41,501 nucleotides of DNA from Bacillota bacterium (lineage in GTDB: Bacteria > Bacillota > Negativicutes > Sporomusales > Sporomusaceae): contig JAEZVB010000119.1 in NCBI GenBank assembly GCA_023443285.1, positions 1-41,501 on the forward strand. The letters run 5' to 3'. Shown one piece after another: positions 1-6,922 of the stretch. Within the stretch, counting starts at the first letter, position 1. The number at the start of each line of letters is the position of its first letter. Under the pieces are notes generated by a model that saw nothing but the letters and a program-made list of their open reading frames with translations, made no database searches and had not been told where the DNA came from. The position numbers were made by a program, and so were the translations under genes.

Positions 1-730
1 CTAGTAATCTCCCCTTAGCCAGCATTCCTCCATTTTGTTTAATCATATACCGGAAATCCTTTTTCAAGGCATCATTTATAATTACTACTGCTTCCCCCAT
101 GAGTGCTCCGATTTTTGTTCCTCCTATATAAAACACATCACATAGGCTTGCAATATCCGCTAAAGACAGCTCATTATTTTTAGCAGCCAAACCGTATCCT
201 AATCTGGCGCCATCCATGAAAAGAGGCAAGCCACATTCCCGGCAAACTTTACTTAAAGCTATTAATTCGGCTTTACTATAAGTAGTTCCATTCTCGGTGG
301 GGTGCGAAATATAAACCAACCCAGGCTGTACCATATGCTCGTGAGTGACATCATTCCAGTGAGCATCATATAGCTCCTTTACCTGCTTTGCTTGAATTTT
401 CCCATCATCACTTGGTAAGGTAAGCACCTTATGACCAGTTGCTTCAATTGCTCCGGTCTCATGTACCGCAATATGTCCGCTTATTGCAGCAACGGCACCT
501 TGATGCGGACGCAAAATCGAAGCAAGAATAGTAGTATTCGTCTGTGTTCCTCCAACTAAAAAGTGTATATCCGCATTTTCCGCATGACATGCTTTTCTAA
601 TATACGCTCTGGCTTTTTCACAATGTTCATCCATTCCGTAACCTGGGGTCTGCTCTTCATTAGTTTCCACTAATCGCTTGATAATTTGCTCATGAGCACC
701 TTCGGTATAATCACATTCAAATCGTATCAT
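1..730 (-). CDS. Threonine-aldolase-like PLP enzyme (partial, 3' end outside window)
   Basis: The reverse strand reads open from an ATG at 730 to the window edge, giving 243 residues without a stop. The sequence fits the beta-eliminating-lyase/threonine aldolase family, fold-type I PLP enzymes that cleave L-threonine or allo-threonine to glycine and acetaldehyde. Visible family marks are FMDGARLGYG (about residue 171, with the Asp that contacts the PLP ring) and FYIGGTKIGAL (about residue 200, where Lys206 should form the Schiff base). The start overlaps the end of the marR-type gene by 14 bases, so the two are probably translationally coupled and share one promoter. Substrate specificity cannot be told from sequence; a tryptophanase-like or other beta-eliminating activity is possible. 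Confidence 0.85.
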   Translation of the reverse strand, partial: MIRFECDYTEGAHEQIIKRLVETNEEQTPGYGMDEHCEKARAYIRKACHAENADIHFLVGGTQTNTTILASILRPHQGAVAAISGHIAVHETGAIEATGHKVLTLPSDDGKIQAKQVKELYDAHWNDVTHEHMVQPGLVYISHPTENGTTYSKAELIALSKVCRECGLPLFMDGARLGYGLAAKNNELSLADIASLCDVFYIGGTKIGALMGEAVVIINDALKKDFRYMIKQNGGMLAKGRLL

Positions 731-1166
731 CTTCAAGCCTCTCCAATTTCCTTAAAATTAACAACATAGAAGCGTGTAATTCTTTAATATCCTTTTTTGA
801 TAACCCTTGCAATAATCTCACTATTTGTTCATCAGATTTTTTATTTAACTCTTCATATAGTTCTATCCCTTTTGAGGACAAACTAATTACATTCGCTCTG
901 TTATCTTCGGTAGAATCCTTTTTTATAAGCAGTCCATCTTGGCTGAGCTTAGCAATTATTCTGCTTAAGTAGCTGCGATCAATTTGCAAAATACCGACCA
1001 AATTGCTTGCTATACACTGCCCCATCATACCGACTTCTATAATGACGCGTGCCTCTGTTAGAGAATATCCGGTATCTAACACTGTCCTATCTAATACTCC
1101 AAGTATATTAGTATAAAATCTGTTGAAATGCCTTATATCTGCAATGATATTGTCACTTATATCCAT
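717..1166 (-). CDS. MarR-family transcriptional regulator
   Basis: A 149-residue winged-helix regulator. The middle has the typical MarR layout: a helix-turn-helix region with LQIDRSYLSRIIAKLSQDGL followed by a wing with DNRANVISLSSKG, and long helices at both ends for dimerisation. I chose ATG 1166 because it follows an AAGGAGG box, although only three bases separate them. A TTG ten codons upstream is also in frame. Two near-identical 19-bp palindromes lie directly upstream over the promoter, which suggests autorepression. The downstream threonine-aldolase-like gene overlaps its 3' end, so the regulator probably controls that enzyme in response to an unknown ligand. Confidence 0.88.
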   Translation of the reverse strand: MDISDNIIADIRHFNRFYTNILGVLDRTVLDTGYSLTEARVIIEVGMMGQCIASNLVGILQIDRSYLSRIIAKLSQDGLLIKKDSTEDNRANVISLSSKGIELYEELNKKSDEQIVRLLQGLSKKDIKELHASMLLILRKLERLEDDTI

Positions 1167-1177
1167 CGGCCTCCTTT

Positions 1178-1196
1178 TTGTGGACTTAGTCAACAA
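1178..1196. promoter_or_regulatory. MarR operator, promoter-distal copy (O1)
   Basis: The site TTGTGGACTTAGTCAACAA is an imperfect palindrome (TTGTNGAC, three bases, GTCMACAA) of the length usual for MarR dimers. It sits just downstream of the -10 box and ends 12 bases before the regulator's ATG, so a bound dimer would block early transcription. A second copy lies with its centre 34 bp away. Operator function is inferred. Confidence 0.7.
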
Positions 1197-1198
1197 TT

Positions 1199-1227
1199 AT
1201 GATAAGGAATTTTGTAGACTTTGTCAA
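1199..1227 (-). promoter_or_regulatory. Sigma-A promoter of the marR-aldolase operon
   Basis: On the minus strand a perfect -35 TTGACA (1222-1227) is followed after 17 bp by a -10 TATCAT (1199-1204). It lies 33 bases upstream of the regulator ATG and is flanked or overlapped by both operators. Confidence 0.75.
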
Positions 1228-1230
1228 CAA
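1212..1230. promoter_or_regulatory. MarR operator over the -35 box (O2)
   Basis: The site TTGTAGACTTTGTCAACAA differs from the other operator at two positions and contains the -35 hexamer TTGACA (minus strand). Binding here should exclude RNA polymerase directly. Confidence 0.7.
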
Positions 1231-1248
1231 AACAATAGCGATCAACAT

Positions 1249-1284
1249 AAAAAAAGCGCCCACCAGGACGAAACCCGGCAGGCG
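1249..1284 (-). terminator. Rho-independent terminator of the small Cys/Gly gene
   Basis: Minus-strand RNA forms a stem of about 11 bp (1257-1267 with 1274-1284, three G-U pairs) with a 6-base loop, followed by seven U residues (A-run 1249-1255). It lies 45 bases after the stop of the 41-codon gene and insulates it from the marR promoter. Confidence 0.8.
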
Positions 1285-1328
1285 ACTAACGTTTCTGGTT
1301 GCGTCACCTTAGATTAATTATGTTTTGA

Positions 1329-1454
1329 TCAGCACGTTGGACTGCACGGACTACAATCGTCATTAAAGCACCCTAATAGTAAAATTATTATAATGATTAT
1401 TATAACCCAACTTCCTCCGAATCCTCCCCCACAACCACAAAATCTATTTCCCAT
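1329..1454 (-). CDS. Small Gly/Cys-rich single-pass membrane peptide (41 aa)
   Basis: A 41-codon gene with a strong AAAGGAGG box 7 bases before ATG 1454 and its own terminator downstream. The N-terminus is Gly/Cys-rich (CGCGGGFGGSW), followed by a continuous hydrophobic run of Ile/Leu (residues 17-27, one membrane helix), then a tail with four Cys (DDCSPCSPTC). The layout resembles the YjcZ-like small Gly-rich hydrophobic peptides common in spore formers, which are often sporulation-linked, but the Cys-rich tail is not typical of them. No function is assigned. The clean RBS, hydrophobic design and terminator argue that it is a real gene. Confidence 0.75.
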   Translation of the reverse strand: MGNRFCGCGGGFGGSWVIIIIIIILLLGCFNDDCSPCSPTC

Positions 1455-1605
1455 TTGTGCGCCTCCTTTGCAATATAACTATTACATAATATGAGGCACA
1501 CCACTGTTTTGCTCTTGTCCCAAGTATTTTCTTTAGAAAAGATCTCTTTTACCGCTCCCTTGGCCAAAGCTGACGCCGCTGTTAATCTGCCCTATGGATG
1601 TATTT

Positions 1606-1635
1606 CACACAAAAAAATTCATTGAACATAAACTA
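1606..1635 (+). promoter_or_regulatory. Possible sigma-K promoter of the glycine-rich gene
   Basis: The sequence CATAAACTA at 1627-1635 matches the sigma-K -10 pattern CATANNNTA. Sixteen bases upstream is CACAC (1606-1610), which provides the minimal AC of a sigma-K -35. It lies 37 bases before the start codon. Such short consensus sites occur by chance, so this is a hint only, but it fits a spore-surface type product. Confidence 0.35.
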
Positions 1636-1671
1636 AATTGGAGACAAATTTTGATATAAAGGTGAATTTTG

Positions 1672-2478
1672 ATGGCAACTGAAACATTTGATACAGTGGG
1701 ATTGCATATTTTTACAGTTCCGGTAGGCGTCACCTCTATAACGATCACTGCTATTGGTGCAAGAGGAGGAGTTAGTGACAGTAATGGTGGTTATGGTGCT
1801 TCTATAACTGGAACTTTTTCTGTTAAACCTAGTGACCAATTGGCTGTGTTAGTTGGCGAAGGTGGCGGTTTTGGCCCCGTCTCATTTTTTGGGGCAGGCG
1901 GTGGCGGTGGCGGTTCATTTGTTTGGTATGGTACAGAGTTTACTGATCTTTCTAACGATACCTTACTAGTTGCTGCCGGAGGTGGAGGCGGAATCGGCTG
2001 GTCTTCTGGATTAGACGCTAGCAAGGAAGGTAACGGTGTTCCAGGTAGTTTAGACGGTGGTATTGGCGGTACTAATGGAAATGGTGGCAAAAGCGGATCT
2101 GCAGGCGGCGGTTCAGGTATAACTGGCAACGGCGAAAACGGAGGGATTTCAATTTATGGAGGAGGCACTGGTGGGGCAGGTTTAAGGGACGGTGTTTCCA
2201 GTTCCTCCGGTGGTGGCGCCGGCGGCTTTGGCGGCGGCGGCGGTGGTAACATTTACTATGTGAATACCCGGTTACAATCTAGTGGCGGTGGTGGTGGCGG
2301 ATACAGTGGCGGAGGCGGTGGCGGAAGCACTGATCCAGGTGGCGGTGGCGGCGGCGGCGGTTCATATAATGCCGATCCCAACGGGACTAATATTATTAGT
2401 GATAGATCCGGTAATGGCATAGTAACTATCCACTACGATGCTGTACCCGTACCAACACGTGGCATCCCGTTTTTCTAG
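1672..2478 (+). CDS. Glycine-rich protein (268 aa), possible surface/spore protein
   Basis: ATG 1672 follows AAAGGTGA at a good distance; an in-frame TTG one codon earlier is less likely. Residues 1-60 form a beta-rich head (TFDTVGLHIFTVPVGVTSIT and on, with GARGG and GGYGA). The remainder is dominated by runs of glycine with Ser/Asn, including GGGGGGS and GGGGGGY blocks, ending in a beta strand (GIVTIHYDAVPVP). This matches the general design of glycine-rich domains of the ALK/LTK type found in bacterial surface proteins, where Gly helices bundle. There is no signal peptide or membrane segment, so export during growth is unlikely; deposition on the spore surface after mother-cell lysis would fit. 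Function unknown. Confidence 0.75.
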   Translation: MATETFDTVGLHIFTVPVGVTSITITAIGARGGVSDSNGGYGASITGTFSVKPSDQLAVLVGEGGGFGPVSFFGAGGGGGGSFVWYGTEFTDLSNDTLLVAAGGGGGIGWSSGLDASKEGNGVPGSLDGGIGGTNGNGGKSGSAGGGSGITGNGENGGISIYGGGTGGAGLRDGVSSSSGGGAGGFGGGGGGNIYYVNTRLQSSGGGGGGYSGGGGGGSTDPGGGGGGGGSYNADPNGTNIISDRSGNGIVTIHYDAVPVPTRGIPFF

Positions 2479-2546
2479 GGACACCAAGAGCTCCTATTTT
2501 ATTACGATACCTTTTCGTCAATGTTATCCAAAATTACAAAAATCGC

Positions 2547-2606
2547 GAGTGTAGAAAAATCCCGCTTCCCAACCTATCGGCCGGAAAGCGGGATTTTTCT
2601 ACACTC
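2547..2606. terminator. Bidirectional terminator-like hairpin
   Basis: A perfect 21-bp inverted repeat with an 18-base loop. Inside the arms the stem reads A5-T-CCCGC on the left and GCGGG-A-T5 on the right, so a GC-rich core is followed by T's on either strand. It ends the glycine-rich gene on the plus strand. Confidence 0.75.
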
Positions 2607-2609
2607 TGA

Positions 2610-2635
2610 CAGATCCGAATTTCGGATCTGTTTTT
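2610..2635 (+). terminator. Rho-independent terminator after the glycine-rich gene
   Basis: CAGATCCG pairs with CGGATCTG around a 5-base AATTT loop, followed by TTTTT. It lies 3 bases after the larger hairpin and acts as a second stop for plus-strand transcripts. Confidence 0.8.
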
Positions 2636-2857
2636 ACTTCAATTTTAGTTTTTTCCATACTAACTGACTAATGTTCTTTTTTAATGTCTACCATTGACGT
2701 TTGCAACTTATTGGCAAATAAAAATAACAGAATATATTTATTTTGCTAAAGGAAATAAATGTAACTTACCGAAAAATCAATTATGGATATTTTTACATAA
2801 TATCTTGTTATATCTAATCGATTCAGTTACTCATTTGAATTTTAAGGAGGAATTTTT

Positions 2858-3373
2858 GTGAAGATTGATAGTGAGTTTGTTAAGAATGCGTTGATTCCTA
2901 TTCTGTCATTGCTTGTAGCACTCTTAGGAGTTATGAGCCCCCACTATTTGCAATTAAAAAATATGGAAACTAATATGGTATTAAAAAAGGATGATAATGA
3001 GAAGGAAATCCGGTTAAAAAAATATGAAGTAAGTTTTCGTGAAAAACAAAAGTCATATGCTGATCTCATGCAAAAAATAGAAGAAGATTATTATAAAGCA
3101 GGAGATATCCATGAATCCTCTCGAATGGAAAAATGTATGGAAAGAAGTAATCAGATTGTATTTTTTTATTACTCAATAGAGCCGTTTATTTCTTTAGAAA
3201 AAAGAGAGATTACGCGCAATTTGCTTAATAAAATATTAATGAATCACCAAGAGATGTGTTCAGTGGACAATAGTAGCGATTTGATTCCATATATTTTGGA
3301 AGCTGATAAAATGTTTAGTGAATTTAAGAGAATTATACTGGAGGATGTGTTTGATAAAGATAATAAGCTATAA
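2858..3373 (+). CDS. Unknown membrane-anchored coiled-coil protein (171 aa)
   Basis: A GTG start follows AAGGAGG with a 7-base spacer. Residues about 9-32 form one hydrophobic helix (NALIPILSLLVALLGVMS). The rest is highly charged and Lys/Glu-rich with heptad-like spacing (residues 35-85), then a helical domain. The likely topology is a short N-terminus, one membrane pass and a cytoplasmic helical domain. I do not recognise a family. It stands alone between the repeat/terminator region and a convergent DUF6765-type gene. It is AT-rich compared with the housekeeping genes of this window, which would suit recent acquisition. Such small TM plus coiled-coil proteins occur in many contexts, so no role is proposed. 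Confidence 0.65.
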   Translation: MKIDSEFVKNALIPILSLLVALLGVMSPHYLQLKNMETNMVLKKDDNEKEIRLKKYEVSFREKQKSYADLMQKIEEDYYKAGDIHESSRMEKCMERSNQIVFFYYSIEPFISLEKREITRNLLNKILMNHQEMCSVDNSSDLIPYILEADKMFSEFKRIILEDVFDKDNKL

Positions 3374-3422
3374 CCAGGTATATCATTTATATTTTGCATG
3401 CATATTCGAATGCTTAGATGTG

Positions 3423-4502
3423 TTAAAATATTACCCCGTGACGGGGCAACAACTGAAAGACAACAAAATGCCAATGATCCTTAATAGCATCATGAAATTT
3501 TTTCCAGTCGCTTTGAAGGAAAGTATCTTCAAAAATGTAAAGATCGTCAGCAGAGTCACTTTCTTTTTCAGTGCCTAAGCCGAAGTATTTCCAAGAACCA
3601 AATCCTTTTGGGGCATAAAAAACATTCTCAGCTCCAAAGCCAAAATAATCTTCTCTGATTTTGTCTAGCCACAATTGATTACGAGTGTTACCATTGGGAT
3701 CATCAAAAGTTTCAAATAGAGTCTTTATTTTCTCGCGAGTAGAAATATCAAGTGGGTCAACTATTACTGTTGGGTCTCCGAGAGAGTATTGCTTCAGAGT
3801 TTGAAAAATATTATCTACGGCCCTCATAAATCGGTCAGTGTTATCAACATATACCTTTTCACCAAAATAGTCTGTGTAACTCCATTTTAACCATGGCTCA
3901 TCAGGACAGCATAATGCTGCTCCGTGGCCTAAAGCGAGAGCATTATCAACAACTTCGCAACTAATCGAATCTTTAATATCATCAAGCTTTGCTCGAATCA
4001 AGCTTCCAAAGTCCCTAACCTTTTCTTTATCGTAAAGGTATTTAGTATGATTTACAGCATGCTTAATGCCAGCAAACCCTTGATGAGCCCAAGTGTCAGC
4101 ATAAACATGCAGAGTGACTCCTAAACGATGCAGGCCATTTTCATCGTTCTTATGAAGGAAAGCTTCACGAACCATATCTTGTGCTACTAAACTGTTTTCC
4201 CTGCAAATTAAGCGGGATACAAAGCCTAACTCAGTATCATCAGATTGTAGATTACCAGGAAGAAAGTGAAAGGGCATCCAAGAGTTTTGATTGGCTAAGT
4301 CATCTAGATTACTGAAATCATTTATTGTGTGGGCAGACTTAATGCGATAATACATTGGGTGGTTTGTAAACTTAACAAAGCCGCCGTTGGTTGCATCATC
4401 AACATACTGTGAGCTATATGCAATAATGTTTGCATCTTCTGGAGAGAACCCGGCCACCCGGGATAATACATAAATGACACCATGATGAAAGTCTATTTGC
4501 AT
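3423..4502 (-). CDS. DUF6765-like protein with HxxxDxxxH motif (359 aa)
   Basis: Start ATG 4502 (MQIDFHHG) is chosen because GAAAGGGG precedes it; the open frame continues 23 codons upstream through a hairpin and is unlikely to be translated there. The N-terminal MQIDFHHGVIYVL and internal LHVYADTWAHQGF (His132, Asp136, His140) look like metal ligands in the style of zinc-dependent phospholipase C/S1-P1 nucleases. From memory I place it in DUF6765, whose function is not known. There is no signal peptide. It is convergent with the coiled-coil gene. A PLC-like hydrolase is a reasonable but unproven guess. Confidence 0.7.
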   Translation of the reverse strand: MQIDFHHGVIYVLSRVAGFSPEDANIIAYSSQYVDDATNGGFVKFTNHPMYYRIKSAHTINDFSNLDDLANQNSWMPFHFLPGNLQSDDTELGFVSRLICRENSLVAQDMVREAFLHKNDENGLHRLGVTLHVYADTWAHQGFAGIKHAVNHTKYLYDKEKVRDFGSLIRAKLDDIKDSISCEVVDNALALGHGAALCCPDEPWLKWSYTDYFGEKVYVDNTDRFMRAVDNIFQTLKQYSLGDPTVIVDPLDISTREKIKTLFETFDDPNGNTRNQLWLDKIREDYFGFGAENVFYAPKGFGSWKYFGLGTEKESDSADDLYIFEDTFLQSDWKKFHDAIKDHWHFVVFQLLPRHGVIF

Positions 4503-4527
4503 TCTGTTACCCCTTTCGTATAAATAC

Positions 4528-4563
4528 AAAAACACAGCCTGTCCATTACAGTGCTGTGTTTTT
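4528..4563. terminator. Strong hairpin between the MCP-like and DUF6765-like genes
   Basis: AAAAACACAGC (4528-4538) pairs perfectly with GCTGTGTTTTT (4553-4563). An inner CTGT/ACAG stem makes the loop small. The A- and T-runs are inside the stem, so it can act on both strands. It most likely ends the receptor gene transcript (minus strand). It sits only 25 bases before the DUF6765 start, so that gene's promoter is either very close or its mRNA begins with this hairpin. Confidence 0.65.
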
Positions 4564-4669
4564 TGCTGCAAAATTAATAAAATAGAGACTATTAGGTTGA
4601 AGAAATCAATTTTACATGTTAAGCCTTAACGCCCTTGGCTTGGATAAACACCACTTTATATCATCTTTG

Positions 4670-5485
4670 TTACGTTACATTAGCAATCTTTTCAAGCTGG
4701 CTGACAATGGCGGTTAGCTGCTGCATAGTAGCTGACAATTCTTCGGTAGCAGCTGCCTGCCGTTCGCCGAGCTCGGCCGTCGTTGCAATTGTTTTCACGA
4801 CCGATTGAGTTTCCCCTTGAACGGTTTGTAATATAAGTTTGATATCCTGAACGGATTGCGAGCTGTTGAGTGCCATTTTACGGATTTCTTCGGCAACTAC
4901 GGCAAAACCTCGTCCTTGTTCCCCTGCTCGGGCTGCTTCAATGGCAGCATTTAGACCTAATAAATTAGAATTATTAGCAACCTCACTAACAAACCGCAAG
5001 ATGTTGTCAGTCTTACCAAGCTCGGCCAGCACATTTTCTCCACCGCTTTTAACTTTGTTTAAATCCCCGGCAAGAGTAACCGCTGTAGTAGCTAATTCTC
5101 CGGAAGTAGCGCTCATTTGATCAGCAGTTTCGGCAATTGACTTGGCAGCATTATACAACGAATCCTGTAACTGCAAAGAGGTCCCAAAGCTTACGACTCC
5201 GGATACAGTCCCATCATCTTCAATTATCGGATCAACAGTAACCTTCAGTCTCATGCCATATAAATGTTCTGGAAGAATTTTAGTCACGCGCTTGCGAGTG
5301 GCAACGCATTCCTGTATGGTATTACCCGGCGTCTTCCCACCGATTGTCACCTCAACATTATAGGTCTTGGCAGGAACAAAATGGAGAACTCGTCCTTCCG
5401 TATCGGCTATGAGTGCATGGCAATCCAAGACACTTAAGTCTCTGTAAGCTTGAGCAGCGGTAATAAGAGATTCCAGTTTTTTCAT
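4670..5485 (-). CDS. Soluble methyl-accepting chemotaxis-type receptor (271 aa)
   Basis: The start ATG follows GGGGGAG. Residues 1-105 form a small alpha/beta sensor domain without membrane segments (GKTPGN and TVSGVVSFG are notable). Residues 110-271 are a short MCP signalling coiled coil with the conserved hairpin tip around residues 171-204 (NLLGLNAAIEAARAGEQGRG). That tip contacts CheA and CheW. The protein is much shorter than canonical receptors, lacks a HAMP domain, and is expected to be cytoplasmic. It is a single gene with a hairpin terminator downstream. The ligand is unknown. No chemotaxis genes are nearby, so it would join arrays made elsewhere. Confidence 0.87.
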   Translation of the reverse strand: MKKLESLITAAQAYRDLSVLDCHALIADTEGRVLHFVPAKTYNVEVTIGGKTPGNTIQECVATRKRVTKILPEHLYGMRLKVTVDPIIEDDGTVSGVVSFGTSLQLQDSLYNAAKSIAETADQMSATSGELATTAVTLAGDLNKVKSGGENVLAELGKTDNILRFVSEVANNSNLLGLNAAIEAARAGEQGRGFAVVAEEIRKMALNSSQSVQDIKLILQTVQGETQSVVKTIATTAELGERQAAATEELSATMQQLTAIVSQLEKIANVT

Positions 5486-5793
5486 GATTCTCCCCCATAT
5501 CCTTTAGTTACTCTCGAACGCTATCCGGAAAAAGGTTGCTTTACAACAGTGTGTATACTCCATAAAACAACAAATTTCCTGCTTCATAGTGAATTATTTC
5601 GTTTCGGAGGAGAACTAGACAGGCTTTTTAACTAGCTGGTCTTTGTCCGTCCCCTTGCTTTCTGAATAACAAAAATTCTTCCAGTACCTCCTCTAGTCTC
5701 TCTTTATCCCATAGAAAAAAGCGCCCTATCAGACGCTTACATAAATATTTATATTGGCCTATAATAAGCGTAAGTACCGTCCCCGCGCTTACT
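5486..5793. other. Gap with terminator and degenerate sequence
   Basis: No convincing gene is seen. An 82-codon minus-strand frame crosses the region but runs through a terminator and the disrupted HicB-like fragment, and has no ribosome binding site. GGGGACGG/CCGTCCCC-type motifs (around 5648 and 5778) resemble dispersed repeats elsewhere in the window. Confidence 0.5.
5714..5737 (-). terminator. Rho-independent terminator downstream of the EamA/HicB-remnant unit
   Basis: In minus-strand RNA AGCGUC pairs with GGCGCU (one G-U pair) around a short loop, followed by six U residues (A-run 5715-5720). Confidence 0.65.
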
Positions 5794-5910
5794 TCAACCA
5801 GGTAAATCTGGAATTGCAGCAACAAATCCCCCCTCAGCAGTCGGATGTATTTCAATACGAAAAGGCAAAGATACAAAATAAGTTAATCCCTTTTCCTCAT
5901 TATTGGCCAT
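5794..5910 (-). pseudogene. HicB-like antitoxin remnant (N-terminal 38 codons)
   Basis: From ATG 5910 the reverse strand encodes 38 residues ending in IHPTAEGGFVAAIPDLPG and then TGA. This is the signature first half of the HicB fold (two strands with EGGFVAxIPDLPG). Full proteins continue with a Cys/Gly-Thr segment and a helix, and often a DNA-binding domain. All of that is missing here, and no HicA toxin is adjacent. The stop is followed at once by GTAAGCGCGGGGACGG repeat-like DNA, so an insertion or recombination event may have cut it. A free-standing 38-aa peptide cannot be excluded, but the start has only a weak ribosome site. Confidence 0.65.
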
Positions 5911-5913
5911 AGT

Positions 5914-5934
5914 GTCCCTGGCGGACTCAGGGAC
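5914..5934. repeat. GTCCCTG/CAGGGAC inverted repeat (REP-like)
   Basis: A 7-bp inverted repeat with a 7-base loop, followed by GGTGGTTG. The CAGGGACGG-GTGGTTG wording recurs near 10031, suggesting a fragment of the same dispersed element. Confidence 0.5.
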
Positions 5935-5995
5935 GGTGGTTGCGTCTTGGCCAGGGTGCCAAAGACCAAGGTAAAGGTCAAGTCCTATCTCTAAT

Positions 5996-6922
5996 TCAGA
6001 CTTGCCGCTCCGTAAGCGCAGCAGCCTGCATCTTGCTTTGCGTGGTAATAAACACGCCTGCTATGGTTAACGCCATTCCGATTAAGTGATAGGCTGATAT
6101 TGTTTCACCATACAAGAGCACAGCGATCCATAATGCATTTATTGGCATCAAATTAATATAAGCGGAGGCCTTTGTCGCACCGATGCGCTGAATGCCCCAA
6201 TTAAATAAAAGAAAAGCCACAACCGTTGCAAATACGGCAAGATACATGATTTCCAACATAGTTTGATTAGACAGGCTTACCGTTTTATTCCATTGACCCT
6301 CGATAATAACCGATACCAACAGCAGCATACCTGCACCCAATATAGTAGAAACTGACGTTACTGCACTCGCCCCTATTGTGCGTGTGACTTTTTTTATCAT
6401 CAGCGTATAGGCAACCCAGCTGGCGACCGCCCCAAACAGACACTGCTCACCAATACCAATCGTCATTTGCGTGAGTATACTAAAATCACCTTTACTAACA
6501 ACAAACGTTACGCCAATTAACGATAGGATTACTCCCACAAAAGTGCGATAATTGTGCGCTTCCCCCATAAAAAGGCTGGCAATACAAGCGGTAAAAACCG
6601 GATTTACCACTATGACCAAAGCTCCTGTTACTGCAGAAGTATATTGCAGCCCGGTAGCAAAAAAATAATTGTACAAAAAAACGCCTGTTGCGCCTAGAGC
6701 GAATAAACCAAAAAAATTCCGTCTAATTTGTGCCCACTCTAATTCTCTTCGCCAAACACTCCACAACAGCATAAGTATCCCAGCAATAATAAATCTAAGT
6801 GCGGATGCTGTCAATGGCGGCAATTCTGTAAGCACATGTTTAGTCGTGCCAAAAGCTCCACCCCAAAATAAGGGAACTAAAAGCAGGATTATGTAAGTAT
6901 TCCTAAGACTCGGTTTTTGCAT
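5996..6922 (-). CDS. EamA-family drug/metabolite transporter (308 aa)
   Basis: A hydrophobic protein with about ten membrane helices in two EamA repeats. The first starts at LLLVPLFWGGAFGTTKHVL and the second at GAVASWVAYTLMIKK. The ends of each repeat carry the usual G-x-x-L-x-x-x-G-V pattern (VGVILSLIGVTFVVSKG; LIGMALTIAGVFI). ATG 6922 is preferred because it sits just before helix 1. GGAAAGGTGG lies 13 bases upstream, a long spacing, and an in-frame TTG at 6961 is the alternative. Members export metabolites or amino acids; the substrate cannot be predicted. It is a single gene with a HicB remnant and terminator downstream. Confidence 0.88.
   Translation of the reverse strand: MQKPSLRNTYIILLLVPLFWGGAFGTTKHVLTELPPLTASALRFIIAGILMLLWSVWRRELEWAQIRRNFFGLFALGATGVFLYNYFFATGLQYTSAVTGALVIVVNPVFTACIASLFMGEAHNYRTFVGVILSLIGVTFVVSKGDFSILTQMTIGIGEQCLFGAVASWVAYTLMIKKVTRTIGASAVTSVSTILGAGMLLLVSVIIEGQWNKTVSLSNQTMLEIMYLAVFATVVAFLLFNWGIQRIGATKASAYINLMPINALWIAVLLYGETISAYHLIGMALTIAGVFITTQSKMQAAALTERQV

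Larger units (their letters stand above)
2506..2640. repeat. Dispersed double-hairpin intergenic repeat, copy A
   Basis: This stretch matches 9141-9275 along its whole length, including the shared ATGTTATCCAA and TTACAAAAATCGC blocks and two hairpins. The first hairpin has a perfect 21-bp stem (2547-2567 with 2586-2606). The second has an 8-bp stem (2610-2617 with 2623-2630). Several stem positions differ between copies in a paired way. Confidence 0.8.

Noticed and set aside
1791..2129. Proline-rich minus-strand ORF opposite the glycine-rich gene
   Set aside because: It is the complement of GGN codon runs (CCN reads as Pro); a codon shadow.
1880..2380. GGTGGCGG tracts in the glycine-rich gene as a minisatellite or G-quadruplex cluster
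   Set aside because: The runs are mostly two G's long and follow Gly codons in frame; coding explains them.
5486..5560. Sigma-D (flagellar) promoter before the chemotaxis-type receptor
   Set aside because: TAAA and GGATAG occur on the minus strand, but the spacing and -10 do not fit the TAAA-N15-GCCGATAA pattern.
5628..5876. 82-codon minus-strand ORF (MYLCLFVLKY start)
   Set aside because: It crosses the disrupted HicB-like fragment in another frame and runs through a Rho-independent terminator; no ribosome binding site and no family resemblance.
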